Below are positions 1-9,360 of a stretch of DNA of 64,000 nt, one piece after another; position 1 is the stretch's first letter, and every line of letters begins with the position of its first letter. This stretch comes from Acidithiobacillus sp. AMEEHan. Its GTDB lineage: Bacteria > Pseudomonadota > Gammaproteobacteria > Acidithiobacillales > Acidithiobacillaceae. The notes beneath the pieces are model-generated. The model ran no database searches and was not told the origin of the DNA. It saw only the letters and a list, made by a program, of their open reading frames with translations. The position numbers were made by a program, and so were the translations under genes. The stretch is from positions 1,858,001 to 1,922,000 of the forward strand of contig NZ_CP118747.1 in NCBI RefSeq assembly GCF_030996345.1, written 5' to 3'.

Positions 1-1041
1 TACCCAGATCTGATACCAGTTGTACATGATCATGATCGGCACGAATCCAGTCATGAACAGGGTAAAGACCGCCAGAGAATCGGCGGGATTTGCTGCGGCT
101 TGCACGGTCCAAGTGTTGGGTACGACGTAGGGAAACATGGTCGCCCACATAGCAAACCACATCAGCGCGACGACACCTTCACCCCAGAGCAGGGCGGCGA
201 AGTCGTGTTGATTCGAGTGCGCCACCATCGACTTGTAGGCGAAGCCAAGAATAACGACAATCCAGACCAGCCAGATCCACCAATTGGCACCTGTCCACTT
301 CGCAGCCGCCCATGGGAAAATTGCATAGGACCAGATCAAGGTAACGACAATCGCCGCTAACGCGATCATCGAAAAAGCGTTGGTCCACTTCTTTGCACGC
401 TCATGAATCACATCTCCCGGAACAAAGCGGGCGCAGAGGTACAGGCCACCCGCAAGGCTTGCGGCGATCACCGCACCAATGCCGGTCCAGATGCTAAACG
501 GAGACAGAAAGGTGAATGCAGCGCCGGAGTAGTGTGGCACCACATTGAAAAGAAGAGCATGTGCGCCTGTCACCCCCTCTGCGGCAATGTGATGCGACAT
601 AGGGAATCCCTGCAGTGCTGCACCGAGGGCAATGCCTGCACCAAATGGTGCAAAGAGACTGCCTAGGGCAAACATCCAACCCCAAAAGCGCTTCGAGCCA
701 ATCGCATGCACGTGAAACTCAAAGGCCACGGCGCGCGAAATGATACCCCAGAGCGCGATCATCAGCGGAATCATTAGGTAATTGAATGCAGACCCATAGA
801 CTAGCGGAAAGGCGCCAAACAGGATGCCACCAGCCACCACCAGCCAAGTTTCATTACCATCCCAGAAACCAGCCATGGACGCCATGATGGCGCCGCGCTC
901 TTCTTCGTCTTTGGAGAATAGCGCAAAGATTCCAGCCCCCAAATCGAAGCCATCGAGGCCGACGTAGAGTAAAAACATCAAACACAAAACGAGCCACCAC
1001 CAGGTAGATAAGGAGCTCGCAATTCTGGCGATATCAAACAT
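1..1041 (-). CDS. cydB: Cytochrome bd-type quinol oxidase subunit II (partial, C-terminus outside window)
   Basis: Reading the minus strand from an ATG at 1039-1041 gives an open frame of 347 codons that runs off the left edge. The translation is strongly hydrophobic, opens MFDIARIASSL and contains the family-typical GLDGFDLGAG and WDGNETWLV segments of CydB/CioB. With subunit I it forms a cytoplasmic-membrane quinol oxidase reducing oxygen to water. It follows cydA with a gap of about 70 bp in the same direction, so the two are likely one operon. No stop codon is visible, so the full length is unknown. Confidence 0.93.
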   Translation of the reverse strand, partial: MFDIARIASSLSTWWWLVLCLMFLLYVGLDGFDLGAGIFALFSKDEEERGAIMASMAGFWDGNETWLVVAGGILFGAFPLVYGSAFNYLMIPLMIALWGIISRAVAFEFHVHAIGSKRFWGWMFALGSLFAPFGAGIALGAALQGFPMSHHIAAEGVTGAHALLFNVVPHYSGAAFTFLSPFSIWTGIGAVIAASLAGGLYLCARFVPGDVIHERAKKWTNAFSMIALAAIVVTLIWSYAIFPWAAAKWTGANWWIWLVWIVVILGFAYKSMVAHSNQHDFAALLWGEGVVALMWFAMWATMFPYVVPNTWTVQAAANPADSLAVFTLFMTGFVPIMIMYNWYQIWV

Positions 1042-1109
1042 TTTTTACTTCTCCAATCTTGTGAAGGGCAGCGTTTCCGCCGCCCTATTGCTATCGCGAC
1101 AGGATAGCC

Positions 1110-2579
1110 TTACCGAGACTTCTCCAGTGCGGGCTTACTGGCAAAGGTAGGTTTGGCAAAGCCACCCCCGGCATGACCCTCATCACTGGAATCCTCTTCG
1201 CTGTGATGGAAGAGCGTATCGGAGTGCGGGATGTTGTCCACACCCTTGGCAATGACACGACTGAAGAAGTACCAGGCGCCGGACCAAACCATCAGTTCGA
1301 AGGCGATGTAGCCGACGAACCAGAAGATTTCCTGGCCAACGGTCATATGGCTAACGCCCTGATAGGTCCGCATAAGGTCGTAGACGACCCAAGGCTGACG
1401 ACCGATCTCTCGAGTCCACCAGCCGCACCAAATGGCGAGGTAGGGAAGGAATCCAGAGAAAACTACAGCGCGCAGGAACCAGGGGTGCTTACGCAATGCC
1501 TGAGCATTGAGCTGCCCACGCAAGCGCAGCCAATTCCCCCAGAGAGCGACGAAGAAGAGGAAGAAACCAATCGCCACCATCACGCGGAAGGCATAGAACG
1601 GCACCCAAACATCGGGACGATCCTTGGCCGGGAAACTATCCATGCCCGTCACCTTACCATTTAGGGTGTGAGTTTCGAGCAGGCTTAGGACGTGTGGAAT
1701 AGTAATGGCGAAACTGTTGCCATCATTCTTGGCGTTGGGAAAGGCGATTAGATGCCAGCCCGTATTCACCTTACCGTCCGGCAGATAGGTATGGTAGTGC
1801 CCTTCCATAGCCGCCAGGGAGGTGGGTTGCGTCATTGCCACATCGCGACCCAAGGTGTCGCCAATGTAGATCTGAATGGGCGTAACGATGAGCAGTGCCA
1901 GAAGCGTTGGCTTGAGAAGCTTGGTAAAAAGATCCGCATTGCGGTTTTTGAGAATGAACCAAGCACTCACGCTGGCAAAGACGAACAGCGCCAGCTCCAC
2001 CGTCGCTACCCACATATGCGGGAAGCCCCAGACGAAGTTGTCGTTGAGGATGGCATGCCACCAATTGGTTACTTGAAACAAACCATCTTTTAACACGATC
2101 CCATTCGGGGTCTGCATCCAGGAGTTGGCGACCAGAATCCACATGGCCGAAAGGCTGGACGACAGACCGACGTTGAACGTGGCAAAGAGATGCATGCCCT
2201 TGCTGACCTTGCCCCAACCGAAGACCATGAGGCCGATGAAGCCGGCTTCATACATGAAGGCAGTGATGGTTTCAAAGCCGAGGATGTTGCCGAAGAAGGG
2301 ACCAACCGCCTGAGAAAAGGGCCCGTAGAGGATGCCGAAGGCCATCTCCATGGTCACGCCGGTGGCCACACCGGCCCCAAAGTTGATGATAAGGATTTTT
2401 TCAAAGAAGCGATTGAGTTTGTACCATCGCTCGTCGCCCGTGCGCAGCCAAGCGACTTCGAGGATGAAAAGTAACCACGACATCCCAATGGTCATTGGCG
2501 TCCAAAGGATGTGCATGGAAGTGATCCAAGCGAAGTCCAGACGGCTGAGGAGCACGGGCAAAGTATTTTCTAAAACCAT
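1110..2579 (-). CDS. cydA: Cytochrome bd-type quinol oxidase subunit I (CioA-like)
   Basis: 489 residues, with about nine hydrophobic helices. The N-terminal RLDFAWITSMHILW segment carries the first haem-ligand His of the family, and the conserved GRQPW motif follows the quinol-binding loop region. The length is that of short-Q-loop (CioA-type) oxidases rather than the longer E. coli form. This subunit binds haems b558, b595 and d, and oxidises quinol. The ATG at 2577-2579 follows a GGAGTGAG-like ribosome site on the minus strand. It heads a cydAB operon and is divergent from the thioredoxin-like gene. The acidic Gly/Ser-rich C-terminal tail (after about residue 455) is not part of the catalytic core. 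Confidence 0.95.
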   Translation of the reverse strand: MVLENTLPVLLSRLDFAWITSMHILWTPMTIGMSWLLFILEVAWLRTGDERWYKLNRFFEKILIINFGAGVATGVTMEMAFGILYGPFSQAVGPFFGNILGFETITAFMYEAGFIGLMVFGWGKVSKGMHLFATFNVGLSSSLSAMWILVANSWMQTPNGIVLKDGLFQVTNWWHAILNDNFVWGFPHMWVATVELALFVFASVSAWFILKNRNADLFTKLLKPTLLALLIVTPIQIYIGDTLGRDVAMTQPTSLAAMEGHYHTYLPDGKVNTGWHLIAFPNAKNDGNSFAITIPHVLSLLETHTLNGKVTGMDSFPAKDRPDVWVPFYAFRVMVAIGFFLFFVALWGNWLRLRGQLNAQALRKHPWFLRAVVFSGFLPYLAIWCGWWTREIGRQPWVVYDLMRTYQGVSHMTVGQEIFWFVGYIAFELMVWSGAWYFFSRVIAKGVDNIPHSDTLFHHSEEDSSDEGHAGGGFAKPTFASKPALEKSR

Positions 2580-2613
2580 GACTCACTCCTATCTCGGTTT
2601 TGGTAGATATAAA

Positions 2614-2629
2614 GTACACAGTAATGTAC
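2614..2629. promoter_or_regulatory. Inverted repeat in the cydA upstream region
   Basis: GTACA and TGTAC arms (2614-2618, 2625-2629) separated by six bases lie 35-50 bp upstream of the cydA start in an AT-rich stretch. The position suits an operator for cydAB. The regulator is unknown and a chance palindrome of this size is possible. Confidence 0.3.
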
Positions 2630-2861
2630 GTATTTATATAAGCAAATGCTGTACCAGCTGGAATGATCGATAACCCCTTGATAGTTGCATTTCTTTGCAG
2701 TGGTTGCGGTGGATATCCACCAATTTCCTGGGGCATATGCACAATTTTTTAATAAACATAAAAAGCTATTGTTGTATGTAAGTAGCGCGGAAATTTGCGT
2801 GCCGCGGCTTGCCCGGGGACCTGACTCGTGCGATTTTCACGGCTTCTGGCAAGGAGAAGTC

Positions 2862-3395
2862 GTGTTCCGATTTTTGCGAAAGAGACGTTTCTGGCTAGAG
2901 CTGGCAATCTGGATGGCGTTGCTCGTGGGCGTCTATTATGTCACGCAATGGCGCGGCAGCAGCTCCGCGCTGGCCGTGCCCACGCAACTGCCGCCAATCA
3001 GCGTCCGCTCCCTCTCCGGGCAGGTGCTTGCGCTGCCTAGGCCGCCGCAGCAAATGATGCTCATCAATTTTTGGTCGCCCGATTGCCCTCCCTGTTTGGC
3101 CGAAACGCCGGCCTTGGTGCAACTGCAGCAATGGTTCGGCGGTAACCGGTTCAGTGTCGTGGGGATTGCCGTGGATGGCAGCAGCACTGCTGCGGTGCGG
3201 GCGCGCATGCGGGAATTCGGCATCAATTACCCGATCTACCTGGCAAGCGGGCAGGGCGCCAGCGAGGCGGTAGGCGGGGTGCTGTTGACTCCCACGAGCC
3301 TGCTGGTAAACGACAGGGGACGGATCATCGGGCGCTATGTCGGCGCCGTTGCAGTGCCAGTGGTTGTGTGGAAGATCATATGGACTTGGATCTGA
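2862..3395 (+). CDS. TlpA/ResA-like membrane-anchored thioredoxin
   Basis: 177 residues from a GTG at 2862, chosen because AAGGAG sits at 2851-2856 with five bases of spacing; an upstream in-frame ATG at 2685 has no such signal and would add non-conserved sequence. A single N-terminal helix (about residues 10-27) anchors a periplasmic thioredoxin fold with the redox motif CPPC (C75, C78) in FWSPDCPPC, followed by the cis-Pro region LLTPTSLLV. Proteins of this kind reduce or isomerise disulfides in exported proteins, often during cytochrome maturation. The next gene, a histidine kinase, starts 14 bp downstream, so the two are probably cotranscribed. Confidence 0.82.
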   Translation: MFRFLRKRRFWLELAIWMALLVGVYYVTQWRGSSSALAVPTQLPPISVRSLSGQVLALPRPPQQMMLINFWSPDCPPCLAETPALVQLQQWFGGNRFSVVGIAVDGSSTAAVRARMREFGINYPIYLASGQGASEAVGGVLLTPTSLLVNDRGRIIGRYVGAVAVPVVVWKIIWTWI

Positions 3396-3409
3396 GACGG
3401 ATGATTTGA

Positions 3410-4723
3410 ATGAAGCGCAACAGCCTCTTTCGCCAAACTGCCGGTACCCTAGCCTTGGGTATCGTCGCGTTGCAGATTTTTTCCGTGCTCTCCATCATTC
3501 TTACCGTCCTGTTGCCTCTGGCCCAGCGCTCTGCGGAAGATCTGGCCGGCCTGTTGATCATGACCGCCCAGACCTATCGTCAATTGCCAGCGGAGCAACG
3601 CGCGAGCTTCCTGCAGCGCGTCGCGCACGACAACGGCATCTATATCGGCGCCCCACCGCCCGATTTCGATATTGGCAGCAGCCGCAGCCACCTCTACGGA
3701 AAAATTTTGTCCGAGGTGTTGCGGGAACGCCTAGGAAAGACCGTACCCGTATTTTCCGCGCACAATCCGCAGGGCACCCTGTGGGTTGCCGTCCCCACTC
3801 GCGGACAAGCCGTCTGGATGCATTTTGCGCGCCGCCGCCTTACCGCCACACTGCCCTTTGGTCTGCTGGCGATCCTGGGAATCTCGACCCTGTCTCTGCT
3901 GGTGTTGACGACCATTCTGGTGCGCCGTGTACTGCGACCCTTGGCAGTCCTGGCGGATGCCTTGCGCCGCAAGTGGAATGCCCCCCTGCCGCCGCTGCCG
4001 GCCAATGGTGCCAAAGAATTCTACGATCTTCTGGATGCCTTCGAGCGCATGCGCACCCGCCTGCAAGCGATGATCGATCACCAGTCCTTACTGTTGGTGG
4101 GCATTTCCCATGATCTACGTTCACCCTTGACCCGTATCCAGATGGCGCTGGAATTTTTGCCGGAAGACACGCCGCAGGAGCTGCGCGAGGGGCTGGCAGA
4201 GGATACCCAGCGCATGACCGAGCTGCTGGCGCAGTCCCTCGCCATCGGTCGGGGGAGTTCCGCGCGCATTGCCGATCTCGATCTGGTTGCACTCCTGCAG
4301 GTGACGGGCGAGGCGTTTACTCGGGCCGGCGGTGTATGGCAGGCAAGTTTGCCGCGCCGTTTTCCATTCCGAGGGGATTATGAGGCATTGCGCCGTTTGT
4401 TCGACAATCTGCTGGACAATGTTCGCCGCTATGCCGGCGACCGGGTAGAGGTGACCCTGCGTAAGCGGGACGGACGTGGGGTATTGCTGTTCTGTGATGA
4501 CGGTCCTGGGATACCGGAGGATCGTCTGGAGGCATTACTGGAGCCGTTTAGTCGGGGGGACAGCGCGCGCGGGCACAGCGAAGGGAGCGGTCTGGGCCTG
4601 GCAATCGCACGGCAGATTGCCGAGGCGCAGGGGTTGCAGTTACGTCTCTACAACCGCACTGGCAGAAGCGGGCTTTGCGCGGAACTCTCTTGGGAGCTAC
4701 GCGCAGAGCCAAAGCTGCGCTGA
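3410..4723 (+). CDS. Two-component sensor histidine kinase (EnvZ-like architecture)
   Basis: 437 residues. Order: transmembrane helix about 12-36, periplasmic sensor region about 37-145, second helix about 146-171, HAMP about 172-225, HisKA with the phosphoacceptor His234 in GISHDLRSPLTR, then HATPase_c with N-box NLLDN, G1 box DDGPGIPEDR and G2 box GSGLGLAIA. It autophosphorylates and would signal to an OmpR-type response regulator. No response regulator lies next to it, which is unusual for this kinase class. It follows a TlpA-like thioredoxin gene, so the stimulus could be a redox or envelope signal (inference only). Confidence 0.9.
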   Translation: MKRNSLFRQTAGTLALGIVALQIFSVLSIILTVLLPLAQRSAEDLAGLLIMTAQTYRQLPAEQRASFLQRVAHDNGIYIGAPPPDFDIGSSRSHLYGKILSEVLRERLGKTVPVFSAHNPQGTLWVAVPTRGQAVWMHFARRRLTATLPFGLLAILGISTLSLLVLTTILVRRVLRPLAVLADALRRKWNAPLPPLPANGAKEFYDLLDAFERMRTRLQAMIDHQSLLLVGISHDLRSPLTRIQMALEFLPEDTPQELREGLAEDTQRMTELLAQSLAIGRGSSARIADLDLVALLQVTGEAFTRAGGVWQASLPRRFPFRGDYEALRRLFDNLLDNVRRYAGDRVEVTLRKRDGRGVLLFCDDGPGIPEDRLEALLEPFSRGDSARGHSEGSGLGLAIARQIAEAQGLQLRLYNRTGRSGLCAELSWELRAEPKLR

Positions 4724-4731
4724 CGCTCTGT

Positions 4732-5025
4732 TTACGCCAGCACCTGACGGCTTCTGGCAAGTAGATCGAGGGTACGCCGATCCGCGATCCGGTAATACAC
4801 CCGAGTTGCTGCCTTGCGCATCATTACCAGACCCTGCGCCTGAAGCAGGGCAAGGTGCTGGGCGGCGTTGCTGTGGCTGGTGTGTACTGCGCGCGCGAGG
4901 TGCTGCAGGTTCATCTCCCCGCGGCTGAGCAGACAAAGCATGCGGTAGCGCATAGGATGGGCAAGCGCGCGCAGGGCGCCTGCCAAACGGTACATTTCTG
5001 TTTCGTTAAGAACGCTTTCGGTCAT
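4732..5025 (-). CDS. ArsR/SmtB-family transcriptional regulator
   Basis: 97 residues with the winged helix-turn-helix pattern of the ArsR family: an ALAHPMRYRMLCLL helix, recognition helix around HTSHSNAAQHLALL, and a wing at MMRKAATRVYYRIAD. The classical ELCVCDL metal site is absent and only one Cys (in RMLCLL) is visible, so metal sensing by the alpha-3 site is unlikely; redox or sulfide sensing cannot be judged from sequence alone. It is convergent with the histidine kinase gene and has no obvious operon partner, so its target is unknown. Confidence 0.85.
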   Translation of the reverse strand: MTESVLNETEMYRLAGALRALAHPMRYRMLCLLSRGEMNLQHLARAVHTSHSNAAQHLALLQAQGLVMMRKAATRVYYRIADRRTLDLLARSRQVLA

Positions 5026-5109
5026 AGCGATAGCCTCATGTGGAGATGGGTACCAAGACCTCTAGCAATACCTGTTCCGGCCGCCGATTTCTTGGTAACG
5101 ATTTGATTT

Positions 5110-5155
5110 TTAATAAAAGAAGAAATTCTCCGGCGATCCGCCTGTCGATCACCGG
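5110..5155 (-). terminator. Candidate intrinsic terminator of the gnd-zwf operon
   Basis: On the minus strand the arms at 5155-5147 and 5138-5130 form a nine-base-pair stem with one G-U pair and an eight-base loop, followed by a T-rich run. It lies about 75 bp beyond the zwf stop codon. Confidence 0.5.
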
Positions 5156-5228
5156 CTACACTTCCACGCCTCGATGCTGTTTTTCCCGTAGAGGGTAGGT
5201 GCTAATCCTGTCGTGGGTCGGCGACAGA

Positions 5229-6695
5229 TCACAGCTGGTTGCGCCAGAATTGATCTTCCTTGTCCATGATCCGGGTGGCTTCTTCCGGACCCCAAGTTCC
5301 CGCGGGATAGGTAATGATGTAATCCATTTCCCGTGACCAACGCTTGATGAACGGATCGACGGCGCGCCATGCCCATTCGACCTCGTCAAAACGAATAAAC
5401 AGCGCCTTGTCTCCTTCCAACACGTCGAGCAGCAGCGCCTCATAGGCATCCAGTTCTTTCTCTCCGTCGCGGCGATAACTGGCATTGAGCTGGGTGGGAC
5501 GGATGCGCATTTCCAAACCCGGTTCCTTGACGTGTAGCTCAATTTTCAGACTCTCGGGCTCCAGCGACAGGAGAATCCAGTTAGGCTCGATGCGGTCGAT
5601 GGGGGTTTCGCGGAAGAGCTGCTGCGGGGTATGGCGAAAACGGATGGCGACGCTGGAGCTCTTTGCGGGCATGCGCTTGCCGGTGCGCAGATAGAAAGGG
5701 ACGCCACGCCAGCGCCAATTATCGATGTAGAATTTGGCGGCTACAAAAGTCTCGGTAATGGAATTGGGCGCCACTCCTGGCTCGTCGGCATAGCCGGGCA
5801 CATGCTGATGGTCGATGACCCCCGGTCCGTACTGGGCGCGGATTGCATGGGCATGAATGGCCGTCTTGGGAATTGGACGAATGGAGCGCAGGACCTTCAC
5901 TTTTTCGTCGCGCAAGGCATCGGCTGCGAGAGAGGGCGGAGGTTCCATGGCCACCAAAGTAAGAATCTGCATCAGGTGGTTCTGTACCATATCGCGCAGA
6001 GCCCCCGCCTGATCGTAATAGCCAGCACGGTTTTCTACGCCCAATTCCTCGGCTACGGTAATCTGCACGTGATCGATAAAGTTACGATTCCAAACGGCCT
6101 CGATGGGAAGGTTGGCGAAGCGGAAGACCAGCAGATTTTGTACGATCTCCTTGCCCAGGTAATGATCGATGCGGTAGATCTGTTCCTCCCGAAAATGGCG
6201 ATGGATTTGTTCGTTCAGTTGTACAGCGCTTTCCAAGTCATTGCCGAAGGGTTTTTCGATCACGATGCGATAGTCGCCATCACGGTGAAAGCCTGCCGCC
6301 GAAAGGTTTTGCAGCACGATAAAGAAATCCTGTGGGCGGATGGCGAGATAAAAGATGCTGCGTTCGGGCTGTTGTGCGCCATCCTTGGTCAATTGTTTGG
6401 CAAGAGACTGGTAGAGGTCTGCCTCGTGCAGTTCCCCGCGCAAGTAATGAAAGCGGGCGGCAAAATTTTTGTAGTGTTCCTCGTGGAAATCGCCGGCAAA
6501 GGATTCCAATTGCTCGCGCAAGAATTCCAACCAGCCGGAATCGTCCCAGGGACGCCTGCCAACGGCATGGATCTGCAGCTCCTCGGGAAGCAGTCCGGCG
6601 CATTGCAGGTGATAGAGAGAAGGTAGAAGCTTGCGCGAGGCGAGATCGCCGGTAGCGCCGAAAATGACGAACTGACAGATGCAATCCTCGCTCAT
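5229..6695 (-). CDS. zwf: Glucose-6-phosphate 1-dehydrogenase
   Basis: 488 residues, normal family length. The nucleotide-binding GATGDLA motif is at 13-19, EKPFG at 147-151, and the substrate-site signature RIDHYLGKE at 175-183 with its catalytic His. It oxidises glucose-6-phosphate to 6-phosphogluconolactone and generates NAD(P)H for the oxidative pentose phosphate pathway. Its start overlaps the gnd stop by four bases (ATGA), so the two genes are translationally coupled. The lactonase step is not encoded here. In an autotroph the pathway would supply reducing power and precursors when glycogen is mobilised (inference). Confidence 0.97.
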   Translation of the reverse strand: MSEDCICQFVIFGATGDLASRKLLPSLYHLQCAGLLPEELQIHAVGRRPWDDSGWLEFLREQLESFAGDFHEEHYKNFAARFHYLRGELHEADLYQSLAKQLTKDGAQQPERSIFYLAIRPQDFFIVLQNLSAAGFHRDGDYRIVIEKPFGNDLESAVQLNEQIHRHFREEQIYRIDHYLGKEIVQNLLVFRFANLPIEAVWNRNFIDHVQITVAEELGVENRAGYYDQAGALRDMVQNHLMQILTLVAMEPPPSLAADALRDEKVKVLRSIRPIPKTAIHAHAIRAQYGPGVIDHQHVPGYADEPGVAPNSITETFVAAKFYIDNWRWRGVPFYLRTGKRMPAKSSSVAIRFRHTPQQLFRETPIDRIEPNWILLSLEPESLKIELHVKEPGLEMRIRPTQLNASYRRDGEKELDAYEALLLDVLEGDKALFIRFDEVEWAWRAVDPFIKRWSREMDYIITYPAGTWGPEEATRIMDKEDQFWRNQL

Positions 6696-7615
6696 TTTGC
6701 CTCCTGTACTACGGCGTGACCACCAAACTGATTGCGCATCATGGCCAGCAGCTTGGCGGCATAGTCATCCTTACCCTGACTGGCCCAGCGCATTTGCAGG
6801 GCGAGGGTGATCACCGGGGCGGGAACCTTTTGCGCCAATGCCGCCTGTGCGGTCCATAGCCCTTCTCCGGAATCCGCAACGATGGGAGCAATATCCGCCA
6901 AGACCTGATCCTTGTGCAGGGTATCGGCAGTGAGATCCAGTAACCAGGAGCGCACCACGCTGCCATAGCGCCACATCTCGGCCACTGCGGCCAGATCCAG
7001 GTGGAATTCCGCCTTGCCCTGGAGGATGGCAAAGCCTTCGGCGAGGGCCTGCATCATGCCGTACTCGATGCCGTTGTGAACCATCTTGACGAAATGTCCG
7101 CTGCCGACTGGACCGCAGTGCAGCCAGCCTTTGTCAGCCCCTGGTGCAAGAATTTTCAGAAAGGGCTCGACTTTGGCCACTGCTTCCGGTTTGCCCCCCA
7201 CCATCAGGGCATAGCCCTCCTGCAGGCCCCAAACACCGCCGGATACGCCAGCATCCACATATTCTACGCCATGCGCCTCGACTTCCTTGGCCTGCGCCAT
7301 GGAGTCACCATAAAAGGCATTAGCGCCGTTGACGAGGACGTCGCCCGTGGCGAGGAGCGGCAGGATTTCTCGGATGTGCTCGGCGGTCGGAGCGCCTGCT
7401 GGCAGCATCAGCCACACGACGCGCGGGGCGGGCAGCTGTCCGACCAGTTCTTGCAAGGTGGTGGCGGCCTGCATTCCCGTCTCCTTCGCCAACTCCTGCG
7501 CCTTTTCGATATGGCGGTTGTAGGCGACCACCTCGGCACCATCGCGCTGCAGACGGCGTGCCATATTGCCGCCCATGCGTCCTAAACCCACCATTCCGAT
7601 TTTGCCTACTGCCAT
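6692..7615 (-). CDS. gnd: 6-phosphogluconate dehydrogenase, decarboxylating (short, GndA/YqeC type)
   Basis: 307 residues, matching the short bacterial class rather than the 470-residue E. coli Gnd. It opens with the Rossmann motif GLGRMGGNMA, includes the conserved GAGSG-like substrate loop as GVSGGVWGL, and has the catalytic Lys/Asn segment HFVKMVHNGIEYG. It converts 6-phosphogluconate to ribulose-5-phosphate with CO2 release. Short-class enzymes are often NAD-dependent; this cannot be settled from sequence alone. First gene of the gnd-zwf pair. The ATG at 7613-7615 is preceded by GGAGGTGG on the minus strand, a strong ribosome site. Confidence 0.94.
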   Translation of the reverse strand: MAVGKIGMVGLGRMGGNMARRLQRDGAEVVAYNRHIEKAQELAKETGMQAATTLQELVGQLPAPRVVWLMLPAGAPTAEHIREILPLLATGDVLVNGANAFYGDSMAQAKEVEAHGVEYVDAGVSGGVWGLQEGYALMVGGKPEAVAKVEPFLKILAPGADKGWLHCGPVGSGHFVKMVHNGIEYGMMQALAEGFAILQGKAEFHLDLAAVAEMWRYGSVVRSWLLDLTADTLHKDQVLADIAPIVADSGEGLWTAQAALAQKVPAPVITLALQMRWASQGKDDYAAKLLAMMRNQFGGHAVVQEAK

Positions 7616-7688
7616 GTTCCACCTCCTGACGATCCCCGGCTGACACTGCTATGCTCTCAGTATAGTCAGCTCATAAGGATCAGGACGG

Positions 7689-8882
7689 ATGGCGATGGAA
7701 TTTTCTTTGGGTACGCCGCTGGCAGCAGGGGCAACGCGGATTCTGCTGCTGGGCGCTGGTGAATTGGGCAAGGAGTTCATCATCGCCGCGCAGCGTCTGG
7801 GGGTGGAGACTATCGCCGTCGACCGCTACGCCCATGCGCCTGCCATGCAGGTCGCGCATCGTAGCGAGGTCATCGATATGACCGATGCCGACGCGATTCT
7901 GGCCCTGGTGGCGCGTGAACGGCCAGATTTTGTGGTACCGGAAATCGAGGCCATCGCCACCCACGCCTTGGCGCAAATTGAAGAAAGAGGCCTGGCCACG
8001 GTCATTCCCACGGCCCGAGCGGTGCGCCTGACCATGGATCGCGAAGGCATCCGCCGCCTTGCCGCCGAGGAGCTCTCCCTGCGAACCTCTCCCTATGCCT
8101 TTGCTGGTTCTTTGGTGGAGCTGCAGAAAGCCAGCGCGAAGATCGGTTTCCCCTGCGTCGTCAAGCCGGTGATGTCTTCCAGCGGCAAGGGGCAGTCGGT
8201 GCTGCACTCCTTCGACGAAGTCGGCGCCGCTTGGGAGGAAGCGCAGAGCGCCGGGCGGGTGCGTGGCCAGCGAGTCATTATCGAGGGTTTTGTCGATTTC
8301 GATTTTGAAATCACCCTGCTGACGGTGCGGGGCGCGACCGAAACGGTCTTTTGTGAACCCATTGGCCATCGCCAGGAGGCGGGCGATTACGTCGAATCCT
8401 GGCAACCGCAGCCCATGTCCGCCAAGGCACTGACCGCGGCGCAGGAAATGGCGCGGCAGGTGACCGAGGCCTTGGGCGGACGCGGTATCTTTGGGGTGGA
8501 ATTCTTTGTGCGCGGCGAGGAGGTCTATTTCAGCGAATTATCCCCTCGCCCTCACGACACCGGTATGGTGACGCTGATCAGCCAGCGCCAGAACGAATTT
8601 GAGCTGCACCTGCGCGCGATCCTCGGTTTGCCGGTGGATCCGGGATTTCGGCGCGCCTCGGCTTCGGCAGTGATTCGCGCCGGCGACGTCGGCTGGGGGC
8701 CGGTATACAGCGGCGTAGCTGCTGCCCTAGCCGTCCCCGAAAGCGATCTGCACCTGTTTGGTAAACCGCAGGCGCAGAAGCTGCGTCGCCTCGGGGTAGC
8801 ATTGGCCAGCGCGGACACGATCGACCTCGCCCGCCAGCGGGCGAAACAGGCGGCCGCAGAAATCCAAGTCGCCCGTGGTTGA
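7689..8882 (+). CDS. purT: Formate-dependent phosphoribosylglycinamide formyltransferase
   Basis: 397 residues of ATP-grasp type. The N-terminal GAGELGKE motif and the ATP-grasp segments [14 protein letters not shown] and the metal-binding stretch [17 protein letters not shown] match PurT closely. It makes formyl-GAR from GAR, formate and ATP in purine synthesis, without folate. Two in-frame starts (7689 and 7695) each have a plausible upstream purine-rich site; 7689 is kept. Convergent with the small exported-protein gene downstream, with only 15 bp between the stops. Confidence 0.96.
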   Translation: MAMEFSLGTPLAAGATRILLLGAGELGKEFIIAAQRLGVETIAVDRYAHAPAMQVAHRSEVIDMTDADAILALVARERPDFVVPEIEAIATHALAQIEERGLATVIPTARAVRLTMDREGIRRLAAEELSLRTSPYAFAGSLVELQKASAKIGFPCVVKPVMSSSGKGQSVLHSFDEVGAAWEEAQSAGRVRGQRVIIEGFVDFDFEITLLTVRGATETVFCEPIGHRQEAGDYVESWQPQPMSAKALTAAQEMARQVTEALGGRGIFGVEFFVRGEEVYFSELSPRPHDTGMVTLISQRQNEFELHLRAILGLPVDPGFRRASASAVIRAGDVGWGPVYSGVAAALAVPESDLHLFGKPQAQKLRRLGVALASADTIDLARQRAKQAAAEIQVARG

Positions 8883-8897
8883 GCGTAAGCCGCCCTT

Positions 8898-9146
8898 TTA
8901 CTTCGTGTTGCTGGGGGGAGCCGTCTTCACGGTGACGCTGTTTTGTTCTTGCTCCTGTGTTGTTAACGATGCGCCTGATTTCCTGTTCTCGGAGCCGAAG
9001 TGCCACGCTTGCGGCGCCGGTTGTGTGAACAAAGGGTCTGCCGTATCTTCTGGAGCGGTGACGGTGATATCGGCCACCGCCATTTGTTTTAGTGCCGCCA
9101 GGATGATTAGCGCCATAAGAGAATGTTTTAGTATCCTGCGTTTCAC
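8898..9146 (-). CDS. Small exported protein, no recognised family
   Basis: 82 residues from a GTG at 9146, chosen because GGAGGTGA lies just upstream on the minus strand; the longer frame (to 9227) lacks a ribosome site. Residues 1-27 form a clear signal peptide (VKRRILKH, hydrophobic core, cleavage after AVA). The mature part is short, Pro/Thr/Gln-rich and has no cysteine, suggesting a flexible periplasmic or secreted peptide. No family is recognised. Convergent with purT and downstream of an OprD-like porin whose terminator separates them. Confidence 0.55.
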   Translation of the reverse strand: MKRRILKHSLMALIILAALKQMAVADITVTAPEDTADPLFTQPAPQAWHFGSENRKSGASLTTQEQEQNSVTVKTAPPSNTK

Positions 9147-9295
9147 GATGATCACCTCCATGGATATTGGGTGAAATAATTTTGGCTTCATTCTCTTGTT
9201 AGCACAAAGAAAATTATTTGTTGCCATATTTTATTTTATAAATAATAATTACAAATGATTTTCTTGATAAGGCTGTGTAATCATATGTGGCAGAT

Positions 9296-9321
9296 AAAAA
9301 AGGCAGCAATACTCTGCTGCC
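9296..9321 (-). terminator. Intrinsic terminator of the first OprD-like porin gene
   Basis: On the minus strand a perfect seven-base-pair stem (9321-9315 with 9308-9302, six-base loop) is followed by a run of six T. It lies 40 bp beyond the porin stop codon. Confidence 0.8.
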
Positions 9322-9360
9322 ATTAACCCCACGCCACCATGGGGAGGAGGAAAATTGCTC

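Noticed and set aside
5631-6626. Long plus-strand open frame (331 codons) opposite zwf
   Set aside because: Antisense to zwf, which has all its motifs; no independent evidence.
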